Source of the DNA: CAYNEI01 sp964396185
GTDB taxonomy: Archaea; Thermoplasmatota; SW-10-69-26
DNA: 7,346 nt
Direction: 5' to 3'
Assembly: GCA_964396185.1 (NCBI GenBank)
Contig: CAYNEI010000086.1
Coordinates: 1 to 7,346 of the forward strand
Shown here: positions 5,007-7,346 of the stretch, one piece after another
How positions within the stretch are numbered: position 1 is the first letter of the stretch
Layout of the letters: each line of letters opens with the position of its first letter
Program-made: the position numbers and the translations under genes
The notes under the pieces: generated by a model
What the model saw: the letters and a program-made list of their open reading frames with translations, nothing else
What the model was told of the DNA's origin: nothing
Databases searched by the model: none

Positions 5007-6799
5007 ACGCCTACCGCGGGCTGGCTGAACTCCTTCGGGTCGCATTTGCAGCAGGGCGGCGCGCGTTCATCGGCCTCGTTGTTATAGGGGTTTCCCGGTA
5101 CGTCCTCGCGGCACTCGTTCCGTTGGGACTTTCGGTGATGATGTCAGGCTTGACTTCACAAGTGCCCCGCATTGCATGGGCCGGCGGTCTCTTGACAGTA
5201 GCTCTCGCGGCTCTCCCGAACTTCTTGGGCGGCCCAGAGCTAGCCTTCGCCGCTGGAGTACGGGAACGAGCGAGCGCCAGGATTGACGAAACTTTGACTC
5301 GAGCAGTGACTGGGGCACCCTTGATATCTCACTTTGAAGATCCCAAATTCGTCCAAATGCTCCAGCTTATACGGATGTATCGCGGCAATCTTGCTGCGGT
5401 TCCGGAGGTCTTCGTATCGGGCGTAGGGCTGGTTGCCCAGATAGGGATTGCGGTAGGCCTTCTGGTTCGGATCCATCCGCTTCTTATAGTCATTCCTATC
5501 GTCGGATTGGTTACAGTGTGGAGCGGCCTGAGGAACCAGGCTGAGCTAAATGCGTTCATGGAACAGACGGCTTCAATCGTCCACAGGCGCGAAGCGCTGC
5601 TAGGCTGCACGTTGTCGGCCGCTGCCTGCCGAGAGGGCGCGCTATTTGGGTGGCCCCACCTGCACGGGAGGATTGCTTCCGATGCTCGCCTCCTATTGGG
5701 ATGGAGGGACCGCGTTGCGAGAAATGCCGCCGGGCGTTCTGCTCTCGCGTGGTTTGTGGCTGTCATTCCATTTGCGGGGGGACTGCTATTGGCAGCGAAT
5801 TCTCGGGATCCTGCTGTGAGGATTGCCAATGTCACAATGCTGCTCGTAATCGCCGGCCAGTTGAATGCCCAGCTGTCTGGAGCTGCCAGTATGGGCCAAC
5901 TGCTCCGAGAACTACGGTTCGTCGGCGAAAAGTATTTCAATCTGATTGGATATGTCGGATTTGAGGGTGCTACCGAGCAGCGGCCTGTGCCCGCGGTAAC
6001 AGTGGGTGAACAAGGCGCCGAGCTCGTTCAGGTGACTTTCAAGTATCCCACGCGCGACATTAATGCGTTGTCGGACCTTACGGTCAATCTTACCCCCGGT
6101 CAAGTCATAGCCTTAGTTGGAGAGAACGGGTCCGGGAAGAGTACGTTCATAAAGCTGCTCTGCTCCATGTACGAGCCTACCTCAGGGGAACTTAACTTCC
6201 CGTTAGGCCGGGAGTTTGTTGCCAGCGTTGAGGATAAACAGCGGAGTTGCCGGGCGTGGTTCCAGGACTGCGCCAAGTTCCGATTGGTTGCGCGAGAAAG
6301 CATCGGAATCGGCGACTTGGCGGCTAACTTTGACGACGAGCGCATTCTCTCGGCTGCAAGGGCTGCTGAGTGCCAGACGCTTATCACTCGATTGCCTCAT
6401 GGCCTGGATACGCAGTTGGGGGCGATGTTCATGGAGGGCGTTGAGCTTTCCGAGGGAGAGTGGCAGCGCGTTGCCCTCGCTCGAGCCTTGATGAGACGCG
6501 CACCGATATTCGTTTTGGACGAACCGTCTTCGGCGCTGGACCCATTCGCCGAGCGCCAATTGTTCGCAAACATGTCGCAACTGCTCGCCTCCGCGTCTGG
6601 GGAGGACGGAATCACGGTTCTTGCTACTCATCGACTGTGGTCGGCGCGAATGGCGGACGTAATCATCGTCCTTCAAGAAGGGCGTTTGGTGGGAGTTGGT
6701 TCCCACCAGCACCTGATGGGAACATGCGAATACTATCGCACGATGTATGCTATGCAGAGATCCCTTTATCAGACCCCCTCGACCTATACTGACGACTAG
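5003..6799 (+). CDS. ABC exporter half-transporter, peptide-export type (second subunit)
   Basis: A 598-residue partner of the preceding gene. The TTG start at 5003 overlaps the upstream TGA (TTGA) and has GAGGAAGG at 4989-4996 with a 6-base spacer, so the two are made together. Membrane segments lie at about 21-49, 58-75, 135-175, 246-266 and 275-295. The ATPase has A-loop Tyr348, Walker A GENGSGKST (373-381), Q-loop Gln421 (AWFQDCAKF), Walker B IFVLDEP (502-508) with catalytic Glu507, and H-loop His543. The signature is LSEGE (482-486) rather than LSGGQ, with Trp487 conserved. In a heterodimer this altered signature would face the Walker A of the first subunit, so the two ATP sites would not be equal. 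There is no peptidase domain. TTA codons occur at residues 371 and 401. The stop at 6797-6799 overlaps the stop of the convergent ISL3 remnant. Exporter status is firm; a peptide substrate is inferred. Confidence 0.87.
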   Translation: MNAYRGLAELLRVAFAAGRRAFIGLVVIGVSRYVLAALVPLGLSVMMSGLTSQVPRIAWAGGLLTVALAALPNFLGGPELAFAAGVRERASARIDETLTRAVTGAPLISHFEDPKFVQMLQLIRMYRGNLAAVPEVFVSGVGLVAQIGIAVGLLVRIHPLLIVIPIVGLVTVWSGLRNQAELNAFMEQTASIVHRREALLGCTLSAAACREGALFGWPHLHGRIASDARLLLGWRDRVARNAAGRSALAWFVAVIPFAGGLLLAANSRDPAVRIANVTMLLVIAGQLNAQLSGAASMGQLLRELRFVGEKYFNLIGYVGFEGATEQRPVPAVTVGEQGAELVQVTFKYPTRDINALSDLTVNLTPGQVIALVGENGSGKSTFIKLLCSMYEPTSGELNFPLGREFVASVEDKQRSCRAWFQDCAKFRLVARESIGIGDLAANFDDERILSAARAAECQTLITRLPHGLDTQLGAMFMEGVELSEGEWQRVALARALMRRAPIFVLDEPSSALDPFAERQLFANMSQLLASASGEDGITVLATHRLWSARMADVIIVLQEGRLVGVGSHQHLMGTCEYYRTMYAMQRSLYQTPSTYTDD

Positions 6800-7346
6800 T
6801 CAGATTCGACCGCGTGGAAGAGATGGGCTTCCAGGAAGTGATGCGGCCGAGGTCGATGGACACAAGTTTCGGGCTCTCCGGGCATGAATGTGGGTGGGTT
6901 CATGAGCGCGAGGGCGGCTTGAGCGGAGTGGAAGCCGAAGGCTCGTCGGATGATTAGACGGACCCGGTTGTTGAGGCCTTCAAGACGGCCATTCGATAGC
7001 CCCAGTCGGATGGCGGCGAGGATCCCGTCACGGTGAGCGCGGATGGTGCGGGCGGCTTTGACGAACGGCTTCAGGCGGCTTCGTTGAGCGCGGGCGCACC
7101 AGCGGTCGAGCAGTGCCCAGCGGGCGCCTTTGAACTTCTTGGCGAAGGCCGGGTCGGGAAGGGTCCGGAGCTGCTGCCAGATCTCGCGTCGCACCTTCTC
7201 CAGGGCGTCGGTGGCGACCTTGACCACGTGGAAGGGGTCGTAGCAGATGATCGCCTGGGGGGCGTGAGCCGGCGCCCGCACCGACTTTGGTGTAGGCCGG
7301 ACCCATGTCCATCGACACGGCCCGGATCTGGCTGCTGCGGTCCTGG
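6796..7346 (-). pseudogene. ISL3-family transposase, C-terminal part, frameshifted
   Basis: This is the C-terminal half of an ISL3-family DDE transposase entering from the right edge. The first frame gives SSQIRAVSMDMGPAYTK, with the first catalytic Asp at 7309-7307. The reading then shifts to the frame VRAPAHAPQAIICYDPFHVV, which holds the second Asp, and continues to NGRLEGLNNRVRLIIRRAFG with the catalytic Glu. AAAG at 7288-7285 stands where AAG is expected, so one extra A explains the break. All three acidic residues are present but not in one frame. Family resemblance ends near FHSAQAALAL (about 6910). The remaining tail to TAG at 6798-6796 does not look like a normal ISL3 end and runs through the supposed inverted repeat, so the native stop seems lost. 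An independent restart downstream of the shift would lack the first Asp. The N-terminal half lies outside the window. Confidence 0.85.
6871..6897. repeat. Possible ISL3 terminal inverted repeat
   Basis: The stretch beginning GGGCTCTCCGGGCATGAATG lies at the 3' side of the ISL3 transposase and reads into the element. Ends starting GGCTCT or similar are common in this family. The partner end is outside the window, so the boundary and any 8-bp target duplication cannot be checked here. About 70 bases separate this site from the end of the second ABC gene, and I see no gene in them. Confidence 0.35.

Noticed and set aside
6789..6803. CTGAC/GTCAG inverted repeat as a terminator for the ABC genes
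   Set aside because: The stem is only 5 bp with no following T run, and it overlaps the stop codon; too weak to call.
1..7346. CRISPR array, tRNA or rRNA genes
   Set aside because: No regularly spaced repeats and no tRNA-like or rRNA-like stretch were seen on either strand.

Overview
The window looks like accessory DNA from a high-GC actinobacterium, most likely Streptomyces or a close relative. The outer parts are very GC-rich and carry insertion-sequence genes of types common in streptomycetes. The middle (about 2950-6800) is visibly AT-richer, uses codons such as TTA that streptomycetes avoid, and was probably acquired horizontally.

Layout, left to right. (1) 1-1183, minus strand: the first 394 codons of an open IS21-family transposase (IstA type) that runs off the left edge. 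Its ribosome-binding site lies in the arm of a strong hairpin at 1190-1236. (2) 1279-1660, plus strand: a second, divergent IS21 remnant, consisting of terminal repeats and a short IstA piece with an in-frame stop. (3) 1672-2447, minus strand: an IS256-family transposase with two single-base insertions and no C-terminal third, abutting the IS21 remnant directly. (4) 2649-2911, plus strand: an IS3-family OrfB remnant with a one-base deletion and a Trp-to-stop change. (5) About 2950-6799, plus strand: an intact unit made of a candidate small ORF ending at 3140, an ABC exporter half-transporter (3144-5006) and a second one (5003-6799) overlapping it by four bases. (6) 6796-7346, minus strand: the C-terminal part of a frameshifted ISL3-family transposase that runs off the right edge.

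The only complete genes are the two ABC half-transporters. Both have an N-terminal membrane domain, a C-terminal ATPase and no peptidase domain. Their length and the Trp after the ABC signature resemble exporters of ribosomally made peptides (NisT/SpaT type). They probably form a heterodimer. The order small ORF - ABC - ABC resembles class III lanthipeptide loci of the ramS-ramA-ramB type, but no modification enzyme is present, and IS debris occupies both flanks where one could have been. The unit may therefore be the export or self-protection part of a dismantled peptide cluster, or a stand-alone exporter. The substrate cannot be determined from this window.
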